64,000 bases of DNA from an uncultured Oscillospiraceae bacterium (GCA_910583885.1 CAJUAC010000007.1:12690-76689); one strand, 5' to 3'; counted from the stretch's first letter, positions 43,523-51,334 are shown. Translations and numbers: made by a program. The notes: generated by a model not told the origin, from the sequence alone.

Positions 43523-44413
43523 ATGGGAAGTTTGGTTTTGGATTTGCAGCGAGAAGTATTAAAGTCTAACTGCGATACTTTGAATGCGTTACGAAAGGCA
43601 CATTTAATTGCCACAAAATTAAAGTTGAAAGAGTTTGATTCTTGGGTACAAAACGAATTAAATGGGTATAAATGCACGTATGATGACATCCCCGAATATC
43701 GAGATGTTCGGGGGATAGTTAAACTGCATAATCCTTTGCGTGGATGGATTTCTGCGCCATTTGAGGACGAAAAAGAAGAAAACAGGTTATCACATAGGAA
43801 AGTATTTCAATCAATTAGTGAAATTATAGCTTTTTCGAATGGAGAAAAGACCCCCCTGATTTATTTTCCTGGTAGCGTATCACAAGACCTATCCCAAAGG
43901 GCAGGTGCTCCAATCGTATTTGAAGCTGCACTTTTTATTACACAAGCATCTCTAAATAGCATCGTAGAAAAAGTTAAGAACTGCCTGCTTGAGTGGACAA
44001 TCCGGCTTGAAGCCGAGGGGATTTTAGGCGAGGATATGCATTTCAGTCAGGAGGAAACAAATATGGCGAAAGAAATACCGCAGCAAATCAATAACTATTA
44101 CGGCACGGTTGTGAATGGAGATGTTAGCCAGTCTCAAGTTGTATCAGGTAACCATAATTCTATTGTCCTTAACTATGGACAGGCTTCTGATTTAATGAAA
44201 AAAGTCAAAGATTCGATTGAACAGGAGCAACTTTCTGAGGAAGATTATGAAAGCGCGATGGAACTGATTTCCGAAGCTGAGAATAAAATCGCAGCGCAAA
44301 AGAATCCTAGAATTATCCAAGTAGCACTGTCTGGCCTAAGAGATTTTCTGGTAGCTGGAGGTGCAAATGTCACTGCTGCACTAATTGTACATTATTTACA
44401 AACGTTGGGATAA
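43523..44413 (+). CDS. AbiTii-domain protein, candidate phage-defence component
   Basis: A 296-residue cytoplasmic protein. The N-terminal domain (SLVLDLQREVLKSNCDTLNA, LRKAHLIATKLKLKEFDSWV, QNELNGYK, then IPEYRDVRGIV) has the pattern of the AbiTii domain found in abortive-infection-linked proteins. A middle segment rich in Asn/Gly/Val (INNYYGTVVNGDVSQSQVVS) forms beta-type sequence, and the C-terminus is helical. The second of two adjacent ATGs (43523) fits the GAGGTG site better. Neighbouring XRE-ImmA and PIN-like genes support a defence or stress module. Mechanism unknown. Confidence 0.75.
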   Translation: MGSLVLDLQREVLKSNCDTLNALRKAHLIATKLKLKEFDSWVQNELNGYKCTYDDIPEYRDVRGIVKLHNPLRGWISAPFEDEKEENRLSHRKVFQSISEIIAFSNGEKTPLIYFPGSVSQDLSQRAGAPIVFEAALFITQASLNSIVEKVKNCLLEWTIRLEAEGILGEDMHFSQEETNMAKEIPQQINNYYGTVVNGDVSQSQVVSGNHNSIVLNYGQASDLMKKVKDSIEQEQLSEEDYESAMELISEAENKIAAQKNPRIIQVALSGLRDFLVAGGANVTAALIVHYLQTLG

Positions 44414-44463
44414 TTGCAATACCGAATTTGCAGGATCGTTGAATAGGAAAAGGCGGTGAAATA

Positions 44464-45087
44464 ATGGCAGAGGTTTTAACTGGCGTAAATGGACAGATTT
44501 TTCGCTGGGCAAGAGAAAGCTATAATATGTCTACCAGCGAAACAGCTATGGCATTGGGAATTGACGAGCAGAGATATGTAAAATGGGAGAATGGAGAGGA
44601 ATTTCCAACGTATGCCAAACTCAAGAAAATCAGCGATGTTCTTCACAAACCAAGTGCGCTGTTCTTCTTCCCTGAGCCGCCTCAAATCCAAAGTATCAAA
44701 GGTGATCTGCGTACACTATCCAGTGAAGTCTCTGGCCGCCTGAGCAAACAGGTGATACAGCAATTTGAAAAAGCCTGGGCATATCAAATGGATTTGAGAG
44801 AATTGTATGGTGAGAAACAAAGTATTTTAGCAATGCGACATACATTCCCGGCAGATCGAACCAAGCTCTGCGAATATTTTAGAAAAGTCTTGGCTTTTCC
44901 CATTTCAGCACAGAAAGACCGCCGAAGTGATAAAATTGTATTTGAGATTTTTCGAGAAAAGTTCTATGAAGTCGGTATTTATGTTTTCAAGGATGCTTTC
45001 AAAGACAATAGCGTTTCTGGACTCTGCCTAAACGACAGCCAATACCCCATCATTATTATTAACAATGCGATGTCTTTTGCCCGTTAA
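44464..45087 (+). CDS. XRE regulator and N-terminal half of ImmA/IrrE-type protein, cut by in-frame TAA
   Basis: A 207-codon frame with an XRE helix-turn-helix (about residues 8-65: FRWARESYNMSTSETAMALG, IDEQRYVKWENGEEFPTYAK) followed by the lead part of a COG2856 metallopeptidase domain. It ends SFAR-TAA, and the same frame continues after the stop as NFTLFHELYHLI, the zinc-binding motif. In relatives this position is normally a coding residue (often Gln or Arg), so a CAA-to-TAA change would split one gene of 386 codons. RBS AAGGCGGTGAA upstream. Confidence 0.8.
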   Translation: MAEVLTGVNGQIFRWARESYNMSTSETAMALGIDEQRYVKWENGEEFPTYAKLKKISDVLHKPSALFFFPEPPQIQSIKGDLRTLSSEVSGRLSKQVIQQFEKAWAYQMDLRELYGEKQSILAMRHTFPADRTKLCEYFRKVLAFPISAQKDRRSDKIVFEIFREKFYEVGIYVFKDAFKDNSVSGLCLNDSQYPIIIINNAMSFAR

Positions 45088-45096
45088 AATTTTACA

Positions 45097-45624
45097 TTGT
45101 TTCATGAGTTATACCACTTGATTGCTGACACAAGCGGAGCGGAAATAATCAGAGATGACTACTATGTTTATCTTGACGAACAACAATCTCGTGTGGAAAA
45201 GGCTTGCGATTCTTTTGCAAATGAATTTCTTGTACCAATGGCTGATTTTCAGATAGAATTGGCAAAGGGACCGGTCGATGAAATTCGCATTGCTGAATTG
45301 GCCAAACTATACTCTGTTAGCAAAGAAGCCATCATGTATAAACTATATACAATGAAGCTAATTACTCCGGAGCAGTACAATACATTGAAAGAAACATTTT
45401 ATGGTGATGCTATTCGTGACGGAGCAAAAATACGCGGGATTGAAAAGGCAGGAGGAAACTATTATTATACAAAGCTGTCTTATCTCGGTTCCCGTTATAC
45501 TGGGGACGTCTTCCGCCAATATTTCTCTGGCAAAATAGATAAGTTCCGCGCTAGTGAAATGTTGCACAGTAAAGTAGATCACCTTCCAAAGCTGGAAACA
45601 GCATATTTTAGGGGGGTGAAGTAA
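45097..45624 (+). CDS. ImmA/IrrE-type zinc metallopeptidase domain (C-terminal half)
   Basis: The continuation, in the same frame, of the XRE gene. HELYH (HExxH zinc site) lies at the start and ESRVEKACDSFANEFLVP-like sequence (VEKACDSFANEFLVPM) supplies the third ligand region. A TTG at 45097 could restart translation but has no clear ribosome binding site. If active, ImmA-type proteases cleave a repressor or antitoxin; here the cognate substrate would be the XRE half or the PIN-like partner. Its stop overlaps the next gene's start (TAATG). Confidence 0.75.
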   Translation: MFHELYHLIADTSGAEIIRDDYYVYLDEQQSRVEKACDSFANEFLVPMADFQIELAKGPVDEIRIAELAKLYSVSKEAIMYKLYTMKLITPEQYNTLKETFYGDAIRDGAKIRGIEKAGGNYYYTKLSYLGSRYTGDVFRQYFSGKIDKFRASEMLHSKVDHLPKLETAYFRGVK

Positions 45625-46100
45625 TGATCTATGTGATAGATACTGGTATTTTCAGGAAGTTGATTGACCACTTTCCAAGGCAAGGGAAACTATTTCAGGC
45701 AATATGGGAAAAGCTCGATAAAGGAATTATAGCAGGTGACTTTATATCTGTAGACGAATGTTACAACGAGTTAACTCGGCATTTTGATGAAAAAAACCCC
45801 AATTATGTTTGGCTCCATGAACGTCGATACATGTTTCATAATCCAACAAACGAAGAATCTATCCATATCAGAACTTTATTTCAAAAAGCTAAAATGCGCG
45901 AAAGCATTCATACAAAAAATATAGTGGAGAATCGCCCTTCTGCCGATGCCTATTTAGCAGCAAAGGCCAAAGCATTGGGTGCAGTCGTTGTAACAACTGA
46001 AAGTTATAAACCTGCCTCAGCTCAATTACCAAATATATGTGAGGCATTTGGCGTTAAGTGTATCTCTTATGATGATTTCATGGAAATACTCTCCGAATAG
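45624..46100 (+). CDS. DUF4411 family PIN-like protein, candidate toxin
   Basis: A 158-residue protein beginning MIYVIDTGIFRKLIDHF with an early Asp, then ISVDECYNEL, SADAYLAAKAKALGAVVVTTE and CISYDDFME: the acidic residue order of a PIN-type RNase fold. DUF4411 proteins are found next to XRE-ImmA genes, as here, and the ATG overlaps the upstream stop (TAATG), so the set looks like a toxin-antitoxin-like pair. RBS GGGGGGTGA. Confidence 0.75.
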   Translation: MIYVIDTGIFRKLIDHFPRQGKLFQAIWEKLDKGIIAGDFISVDECYNELTRHFDEKNPNYVWLHERRYMFHNPTNEESIHIRTLFQKAKMRESIHTKNIVENRPSADAYLAAKAKALGAVVVTTESYKPASAQLPNICEAFGVKCISYDDFMEILSE

Positions 46101-46187
46101 TCGATAACAACGTAACAAGAATTATCAATAAATTGACTCATTTTTACAAAAGGTCACAGAGTTCCGCTTAGATAGTGTCTACACGAG

Positions 46188-46559
46188 TTAAGCGCGAATG
46201 GCAGCCCAAATAGCGATACAACGAACATGTACCGCAGCGATAAAAGCATCTGAGGTTTTGGCATAGCGGGTGGCAATCCCTCTCCAACGTTTCAGGGCAA
46301 GAAAACAGTTTTCTACCAGATGGCGCAGCTTGTAGAGGTATTCATCGTATTCACGTTGTTCCTTTCGGTTCTTTTTTGGAGGAATTACGGTCTGCATACC
46401 TGCCGAAACTGCATAGGCCAGGATGTCATTTGTGTCATAACCTCGGTCTGCCAACAGAGTCTCTGCGGAAATACCTTCTATCAAGTGGACAGCTTCTTTA
46501 CAATCCGCTCGGGTACCTTCTGTAACAAGGATTCGGACTGGCATACCATTCGCATCCAT
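46188..46559 (-). CDS. IS5/IS427 transposase, second frame (OrfB, DDE catalytic part)
   Basis: Contains LLADRGYDTNDILAYAV and KNRKEQREYDEYLYKLRHLVENCFLALKRWRG, the second Asp and the Glu of the DDE active site. The reading probably begins by frameshift from the first frame at about 46595-46605 (a run A4G5), then LNTKIHLAMDANGMPV. An independent ATG start at 46559 is less likely. Confidence 0.85.
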   Translation of the reverse strand: MDANGMPVRILVTEGTRADCKEAVHLIEGISAETLLADRGYDTNDILAYAVSAGMQTVIPPKKNRKEQREYDEYLYKLRHLVENCFLALKRWRGIATRYAKTSDAFIAAVHVRCIAIWAAIRA

Positions 46560-46954
46560 GGCCAGATGTATTTTGGTGTTAAGCCCCCTTTTGTCCTGGA
46601 CATATCCTGATTGCCACCTTTAGCTCCTGCTGCCTGGGGATGCACTTTGATATGGCTGGCATCGATCATCAGCCATTCATAATCCGGTTCATCAATCAGA
46701 ATTTCCAGGAGTTTTTCCCATACGCCTTTCCTGCGCCAACGGATGAATCTCTGATGAACGCTGCCCCACTTCCCATAATCGGGAGGTAAGTCCCGCCAGG
46801 GCGCTCCGGTTCGCAATACCCAAAACACCGCATTGATAAAACGGCGGTTATCCTGGGCAATTCCGCCCCACTGGCCCCGTTGTCCCGGCAATTGTGGTTC
46901 AAGTAACGCCCAAACTTTATCATTTATGTCATGTCTGTGATAGGAAGCTTCCAT
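46481..46954 (-). CDS. IS5/IS427 transposase, first frame (OrfA)
   Basis: N-terminal transposase part: WALLEPQLPGQRGQWGG..., RRFINAVFWVLRTGAPWRDL, WRRKGVWEKLL and the first catalytic Asp in LMIDASHIKVHPQAAGAKGG. I start at MEASYHRHD (46954), after a GGGGA-type site; the frame is open to 46987. Confidence 0.85.
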   Translation of the reverse strand: MEASYHRHDINDKVWALLEPQLPGQRGQWGGIAQDNRRFINAVFWVLRTGAPWRDLPPDYGKWGSVHQRFIRWRRKGVWEKLLEILIDEPDYEWLMIDASHIKVHPQAAGAKGGNQDMSRTKGGLTPKYIWPWMRMVCQSESLLQKVPERIVKKLST

Positions 46955-47025
46955 CTTTCTGTCCCCTGTCTTTTCAGATACTTCCATTCTATCACAATTT
47001 CTTTGCCTTGTGTAGACACTATCTA

Positions 47026-47371
47026 AGAGCGTCTGTGGCCTTTCTTCATTTTCTATACTACTGTGGCAATGATAGAATATACCTGGAGATTGGAATTATA
47101 GATTATAATTCTCAGTCCTCTTGCCTTAAAAGAAAACGTATGAGCCATACCCGCAACGATATATTATTCTCATGATACCTAGGAACCGCTCTGTGCCTTG
47201 AATGGCACGGGGCGGTTTACTTTATCATGAAAAGAGGTGAAATCCTAAAGGTATGCTAAATTGCGCAAATTATCATCAGGAAGGGAGGACAAAACACTCA
47301 GGACATGAATAAAAATATTTGACGAAATCCGCACTATATGCTACAGTTTGTTTTGAAGGGGCAGTGATGAT
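47026..47371. other. Intergenic region right of the insertion sequence
   Basis: Contains a terminator-like hairpin (47184-47217, stem of 14 with two G-U pairs, then TTTACTTT) and the promoter at 47319-47347. No gene is evident. Confidence 0.6.
47319..47347 (+). promoter_or_regulatory. Promoter of the nuclease-family transposase-like gene
   Basis: TTGACG (47319-47324), 17-base spacer, TACAGT (47342-47347). Confidence 0.5.
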
Positions 47372-48052
47372 ATGGATATTACAGAAACCAGTATCGTCCA
47401 TAATGACATTCTACAGCAAATCAAGCATCTACGATTGATGGATGATGTGTTAATGGTCAAGTGCTTTGAGGATAATCCAGAGTGTACGGAATTGCTCTTG
47501 CAGCTAATCATTAAAAAATCATCCTTTCGGGTAGACCAGGTAAATGCCATGTGGCATGGGTCTTCTGCTGGGCTTGCTATATTAGCGACAGATAGCGGTG
47601 GATGGCGTTATAAGATCAGAGTATTTCGGGACGATACAGCGGATAGAAAGCAGAAAAAAGGAACCGAACTCTTTCAATCAGAATTTTCGGCGGCTCAAAC
47701 AGGTATAGATCAGAACATAGCAGGATATTACGCCGTATACATTATCGAACATGGCGCTGTGCGTAAACCTATAGACCATTCGGGGATTCTGATTGACGGA
47801 ATGGGTGAAAACGGCTGGTATGGATTTGGTGTCAATACATTTTATGTGAATTGCGACCGCAAAAACAGAAGACCGCTCGGCAAGTTGGTATACGACTTTT
47901 CCTGTACTGACCCATCCTATATGAACTATACGCTGTTAGCGGATAGGGCACGCTATTTCAAGGAAAATAGGCAGGGGGTTCGGGATATATGCGAGATGCT
48001 GGAGCAAAAAAAGCAAAGAACACAAAATTGTGAAGCACCCAAGGACGAATGA
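47372..48052 (+). CDS. PD-(D/E)XK nuclease family transposase-like (Rpn-related) protein
   Basis: A 226-residue protein resembling clostridial Rpn/PDDEXK transposase relatives: MDDVLMVKCFEDNPECTELL, LAILATDSGGWRYKIRVFRD, and the late GKLVYDFSCTDPSYMNYTLL with ADRARYFKENRQGV. In relatives the strand after the Asp usually carries Glu (YNIEIQR-like); here it reads YKIRVFR, so the catalytic site may be altered. The stop codon lies within the following terminator stem. Confidence 0.7.
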   Translation: MDITETSIVHNDILQQIKHLRLMDDVLMVKCFEDNPECTELLLQLIIKKSSFRVDQVNAMWHGSSAGLAILATDSGGWRYKIRVFRDDTADRKQKKGTELFQSEFSAAQTGIDQNIAGYYAVYIIEHGAVRKPIDHSGILIDGMGENGWYGFGVNTFYVNCDRKNRRPLGKLVYDFSCTDPSYMNYTLLADRARYFKENRQGVRDICEMLEQKKQRTQNCEAPKDE

Positions 48053-48067
48053 CCTTGGGTGCTATCT
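48034..48067 (+). terminator. Terminator of the PDDEXK-type gene
   Basis: An 11-bp perfect stem AGCACCCAAGG / CCTTGGGTGCT (48034-48044 against 48053-48063), then ATCTTTCT; the stem overlaps the last codons. Confidence 0.75.
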
Positions 48068-48141
48068 TTCTGTTGAGGTGGTGGCTTATGATTGAACGAC
48101 TCGCAGTATACCATAGGCCAATTAACATTTTCACAAGTCAA

Positions 48142-48609
48142 CTATTCATCAGGGACACCCAAGGGCAAAACGCCAAGCTGATCCAGCAGATCGTTTGCTT
48201 CGTCAATCGACTTCCCGTGCTGGATCGTAAACAGGATCGCGGCATCGCGCTTATCCCGTACATATAACTCCAGATTACCGGACAGCTTTAACATTTTCTG
48301 CATTTCCTCGTCAGAAAGATGCAAGCCAAAGGCAATCGCCAGCAGCTTGTCACGGGACGGAATTTTCTTCCCGGAAAATATCTGGTAGACATAGGTGCGG
48401 TCAAGGTGCGACCCCCGAACCACATCCGCCCGTCTAAGATGCTTCTGCTTCAGTTGGAGTGCCAGATATTCCGGGAGCGTTTGAGCAAGCATATTCTGTT
48501 CGTTTCTCAGTAGAAAATCCTTGAAATTTGCCGCATTGAAAAGGCTTTCCTGCACATCAGCCGTTGTGGGCTTAGTTGCTGTGGTTGCCTTACTTGTTTC
48601 AGTTTTCAT
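48142..48609 (-). CDS. XRE family DNA-binding protein
   Basis: A 155-residue protein with an N-terminal Thr/Ala/Lys-rich tail and a central helix-turn-helix (about residues 48-105: LALQLKQKHLRRADVVRGSH, LDRTYVYQIFSGKKIPSRDK). The C-terminal part (RDKRDAAILFTIQHGKSIDE) is helical. Likely a regulator on the mobile element. Start behind GGAGGG; a TATAAT lies about 40 bases upstream. Confidence 0.8.
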   Translation of the reverse strand: MKTETSKATTATKPTTADVQESLFNAANFKDFLLRNEQNMLAQTLPEYLALQLKQKHLRRADVVRGSHLDRTYVYQIFSGKKIPSRDKLLAIAFGLHLSDEEMQKMLKLSGNLELYVRDKRDAAILFTIQHGKSIDEANDLLDQLGVLPLGVPDE

Positions 48610-48777
48610 ACTACGCCCTCCGCTGGAGATATGCCTACATTATATCAGACCGTGGCTCATATGAAAAGTCCCGTAAAAAATTTGTATTTGTATGCTGGCA
48701 GCACACCTTTAGATGCAATTTCCCCTTTATACTGGGTATCAGAAAAATTATCAGTATCACGAAAAGGAGGGCGCAAA

Positions 48778-49020
48778 ATGGTCTATGCCGTGTCGGATAT
48801 TCACGGCTGCTATGACAAGTACATTGATCTACTAAACGAAATTAACTTTAGCCCCGATGATACTCTCTATGTCCTGGGTGATGTAATCGACCGTGGCCCG
48901 GATGGATTCAAAATCATGTTGGACATGGCCCAGCGGCCAACGTAGTAAACCTGTTGGGAAATCATGAGGCAATGGCGATGGATGTGCTCTCCCGTGTGTT
49001 GAGTGTCATTCAGCCAGACG
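48778..49020 (+). pseudogene. Truncated, frameshifted metallophosphoesterase (Ser/Thr phosphatase-like)
   Basis: The frame MVYAVSDIHGCYDKYIDLLN, then GDVIDRGPDG, has the first two metal-binding motifs of PPP-type phosphatases, but stops at 48943. Loss of one A in the CCAACG run at about 48938-48943 explains it: in the next frame the sequence goes on as VVNLLGNHEAMAMDVL, the third motif (GNHE). After about 49020 similarity appears lost, so the 3' part is missing too. RBS AAAGGAGG before the ATG. Confidence 0.8.
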
Positions 49021-49098
49021 GAGGTGTGGAATTGTCCAGAACAAGCAAAGCCGCCGCCCTCCAATGGGACGGCAGCTTTATGCCGCCGGCAGTTGCGC

Positions 49099-49329
49099 TC
49101 AGTCATCTTCCAGCAGCTTTGAAGCCGGGATTTGAAGGACAGCAGCCATTTTGAACAGCGTTTCCAGCGATACGCCCCTCGTTGTACCTGTCCCTTCAAC
49201 CTGCGCAAGAAAATTGACGCTTTTGTTGATCTTTTCTGCAAAGACCTCCTGCGTGTAACCCGCTTTCTTCCTGTAATAAGCGATTTTCAAGCCAAGTATT
49301 CTATACTTTTCCGGAAATTCGGTCTGCAT
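49099..49329 (-). CDS. Small XRE family regulator
   Basis: A 76-residue helix-turn-helix protein: LGLKIAYYRKKAGYTQEVFA, EKINKSVNFLAQVEGTGTTR, GVSLETLFKMAAVLQIPASK. It occupies almost the whole chain, as in repressors of mobile elements. It is divergent from the SLOG-like gene at 49474 and may control the 144-base gap between them. Confidence 0.85.
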   Translation of the reverse strand: MQTEFPEKYRILGLKIAYYRKKAGYTQEVFAEKINKSVNFLAQVEGTGTTRGVSLETLFKMAAVLQIPASKLLEDD

Positions 49330-49400
49330 ACGGCATCACTCCCTGATAGTATGCTACCAATTTCACAATGCAATTAAAATTTCTATAAAGAAAATGATTA

Positions 49401-49429
49401 TTTACTTTAAGTCAAATATAGCGTATAAT
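49401..49429 (+). promoter_or_regulatory. Promoter of the SLOG-like gene
   Basis: TTTACT (49401-49406), 17-base spacer, perfect TATAAT (49424-49429). Confidence 0.65.
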
Positions 49430-49473
49430 GCGGGATACAAAGCGACAATCATTACATACTCAGGAGGAGGACT

Positions 49474-49974
49474 ATGCCAACCTGTTTCTTTATTGGGCAT
49501 CGTAAAGCATCGGATTATCTGCTGCCGCAGCTATCTGCCGAGGTAGATCGTCATATTACAGAACTGAAGGTGACAGATTTTGTTGTAGGGATCTATGGAT
49601 GGTTTGACTCAATGGCAGCGAGAACCGTCAAGGCTGCTAAAAAGCGCCACCCGGAGGTGACGCTCACGTTATTGCTGGCCTATCATCCATATGACCGCCC
49701 CATTCCAACACCGGAAGGTTTTGACAGTACATTTTACCCGCCAGGGATGGAAACCGTACCGAAACGAGCAGCTATCGTAAAGGCTAACCGCTACATGGTA
49801 GACCACAGCGATTATCTGATTGCCTATGCGTGGCATACTGCCAGCAACGCAAGGGAATTGGTATCATATGCAAAAAAGCGCGAGAACAAAGGGCTTATCC
49901 AAGTTACAGAACTGGCAAGGGAACCGCAGAGAAATACTGGTATTATGATAGGAGATGGAAAAATTGAAGATTGA
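49474..49974 (+). CDS. SLOG/DUF1273-like nucleotide-binding fold protein
   Basis: A 166-residue protein starting MPTCFFIGHRKASDYLLPQL, the C-x-F-x-GHR signature of the DUF1273/YpsA group of the SLOG superfamily, with VVGIYGWFDSMAARTVKAAK and a DYLIAYAWHTASNARELVSY stretch typical of Rossmann-like nucleotide sensors. Such proteins occur on mobile and defence loci; the ligand is unknown. AGGAGGA precedes the ATG. It overlaps the short ORF that follows. Confidence 0.78.
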   Translation: MPTCFFIGHRKASDYLLPQLSAEVDRHITELKVTDFVVGIYGWFDSMAARTVKAAKKRHPEVTLTLLLAYHPYDRPIPTPEGFDSTFYPPGMETVPKRAAIVKANRYMVDHSDYLIAYAWHTASNARELVSYAKKRENKGLIQVTELAREPQRNTGIMIGDGKIED

Positions 49975-50128
49975 ACTTAGCGACCCTATGTTGTACGACA
50001 GGCTACATACACTCTCAGCCGAGTATTCGGTGTCGGTTGAACTGCTTGTCAATCTGGCCGTGCGGCGGCTGGTGGATGATATTGACTTTGTTAGAAACCT
50101 CCGTATTGGCAAAATCGAGAGGGCGTAG
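49955..50128 (+). CDS. Short RHH/CopG-like ORF
   Basis: A 57-residue frame reading MEKLKIELSDPMLYDRLHTL, SAEYSVSVELLVNLAVRRLV, DDIDFVRNLRIGKIERA: a strand followed by two helices, as in ribbon-helix-helix proteins. It overlaps the end of the SLOG-like gene. The AGGAG site fits a TTG start at 49964 better than the ATG at 49955. Together with the preceding gene it may form a two-gene unit. Confidence 0.65.
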   Translation: MEKLKIELSDPMLYDRLHTLSAEYSVSVELLVNLAVRRLVDDIDFVRNLRIGKIERA

Positions 50129-50140
50129 CGGACTACGCCC
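50121..50140. terminator. Hairpin between convergent genes
   Basis: GGGCGTAG-CGGA-CTACGCCC; the stem includes both stop codons of the convergent neighbours. No clear T-run. Confidence 0.6.
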
Positions 50141-50468
50141 CCTCCCCGCCAAAATATGCAAAAATCGTCCGCAATACATTGATTGCCATTTGCTTACGCT
50201 CCAAAGGCTGCTGATCTATGATCTGTTTGAATTGCTCCATGATGTTGGTATCGCTGTCAGATACGGAATCGGCCAGCAGATAGTCCACAGTTACGCCGAG
50301 GCGGTTTACCAACCGCACCAGCGTATCCAGCGTCAAGCTTCGCTCTCCACGCTCGATTGCACCCATGTAAGTATCCGATATGTCAACGGCCTCCGCAAGC
50401 TGGGCCTGTGTGAGATTCAGCCGCAACCGTTCTTCTCTGATCCGTTCGCCCAACCTCTTATAGTCCAT
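50133..50468 (-). CDS. XRE family transcriptional regulator
   Basis: A 111-residue regulator with helix-turn-helix at about residues 5-62 (LGERIREERLRLNLTQAQLA, EAVDISDTYMGAIERGERSL) and a helical C-terminus. Start behind AAGGGGTG. One of three XRE genes within 2.4 kb. Confidence 0.85.
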   Translation of the reverse strand: MDYKRLGERIREERLRLNLTQAQLAEAVDISDTYMGAIERGERSLTLDTLVRLVNRLGVTVDYLLADSVSDSDTNIMEQFKQIIDQQPLERKQMAINVLRTIFAYFGGEGA

Positions 50469-50536
50469 GTATTCACCCCTTGCTTATTCTACCCAAGTGG
50501 TCGGCCAGCAAGAAACATCTGATGGGGGTATCTATA

Positions 50537-50565
50537 TTGACTGATGGGGGTTTTCGTGATAACAT
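50537..50565 (+). promoter_or_regulatory. Promoter of the hydrophobic-protein operon
   Basis: TTGACT (50537-50542), 17-base spacer, TAACAT (50560-50565). A TGATGGGGGT sequence is repeated at 50519 and 50542 across it. Confidence 0.45.
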
Positions 50566-50641
50566 GATGTGGTATCATTCACTTCAAGGCAAAGATTCCG
50601 GGCTTTCCCTGGTGATATTTTGCGGAAAGGAAGAACCACAA

Positions 50642-51016
50642 ATGTCAAGAGTTTGTAGGACGGCGAAAGAGTTCGCCGAGGCTGTAAAAAATAGTGAGGA
50701 ATACATCACAATCGAGGGCGACCTAAAAAACGGTGTTTTGCGTATAAAGGCTACCGGAAAGGTTGCATGGGGAGTATGCGTTGCGTCATTAGCGGTGGCT
50801 ATAGCTACGATTGCCGTGGCTCCGGTTGGGGGTGGCGCTCCGGCTGGTGCTGGCCTTGTAATGGCTACACCAGCGGCAGCTACGTTAGGAGCCGCAGTTA
50901 TTCCAGCCATTGCGATAGGTGTTTGTGCCGGTGGTGTTGGTGTGCTGAATGCGTTGAGGGATAAGTACAAAATCGTGGAAAAGACCGATACATGTATAAC
51001 CCTCAAGCGCAAATAA
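50642..51016 (+). CDS. Gly/Ala-rich small membrane protein
   Basis: A 124-residue protein: soluble start (MSRVCRTAKEFAEAVKNSEE), a beta-like stretch (YITIEGDLKNGVLRIKATGK), then two hydrophobic Gly/Ala/Val segments (about 42-62 and 72-100, VAWGVCVASLAVAIATIAVA and AAVIPAIAIGVCAGGVGVLN) and a Lys-rich end. I have the impression of a family seen in clostridial genomes but know no function. Start 50642 chosen behind GGAAAGGAAG; the upstream extension lacks a site. Confidence 0.65.
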   Translation: MSRVCRTAKEFAEAVKNSEEYITIEGDLKNGVLRIKATGKVAWGVCVASLAVAIATIAVAPVGGGAPAGAGLVMATPAAATLGAAVIPAIAIGVCAGGVGVLNALRDKYKIVEKTDTCITLKRK

Positions 51017-51055
51017 ATTACTTCAACACTAACGAAAAATTGGGAGGTCATAGTT

Positions 51056-51334
51056 ATGGGCGGCGAAAAAGCGATGGCAGTTCTTGCAATCATCCAACAG
51101 TTAATACCGGAGGCTAAGAAAATTTCTAAAATCCACGGGTTTGTTCACAAGCGGGTCGAAGCGGAGATCAATGGCATCCGAGGATTCCTGGTTTGGGATT
51201 TTATTGTTTACAATGAGATCACATTTGATGATACAGAAGGCAATATCATGTCGTTCTTTACCTCTGCATCTGACGATAAGACCGAAGCCGAGTGGAATCA
51301 ACTTGTGAAAAAGTATGGAATCAATGCGGACTAA
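51056..51334 (+). CDS. Small soluble protein of unknown function
   Basis: A 92-residue protein (MGGEKAMAVLAIIQQLIPEA, ... NQLVKKYGINAD) with no membrane segment after the first 20 residues; GGGAGGT precedes the ATG. It follows the hydrophobic protein by 39 bases and is probably in the same operon. Confidence 0.65.
   Translation: MGGEKAMAVLAIIQQLIPEAKKISKIHGFVHKRVEAEINGIRGFLVWDFIVYNEITFDDTEGNIMSFFTSASDDKTEAEWNQLVKKYGINAD

Larger units (their letters stand above)
46171..47023 (-). mobile_element. Complete IS5/IS427-type insertion sequence
   Basis: An 853-bp element with 14-bp perfect terminal inverted repeats GATAGTGTCTACAC (46171-46184 and complement ending 47023), flanked by TA on both sides as target duplication. 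It encodes two overlapping minus-strand frames joined by a -1 frameshift. It sits just after the DUF4411 gene and does not interrupt a recognisable ORF. Confidence 0.9.

Noticed and set aside
46171..47023. Insertion sequence as the cause of gene disruption
   Set aside because: The DUF4411 gene ends 70 bases before the left end, and no broken frame continues on the right side.
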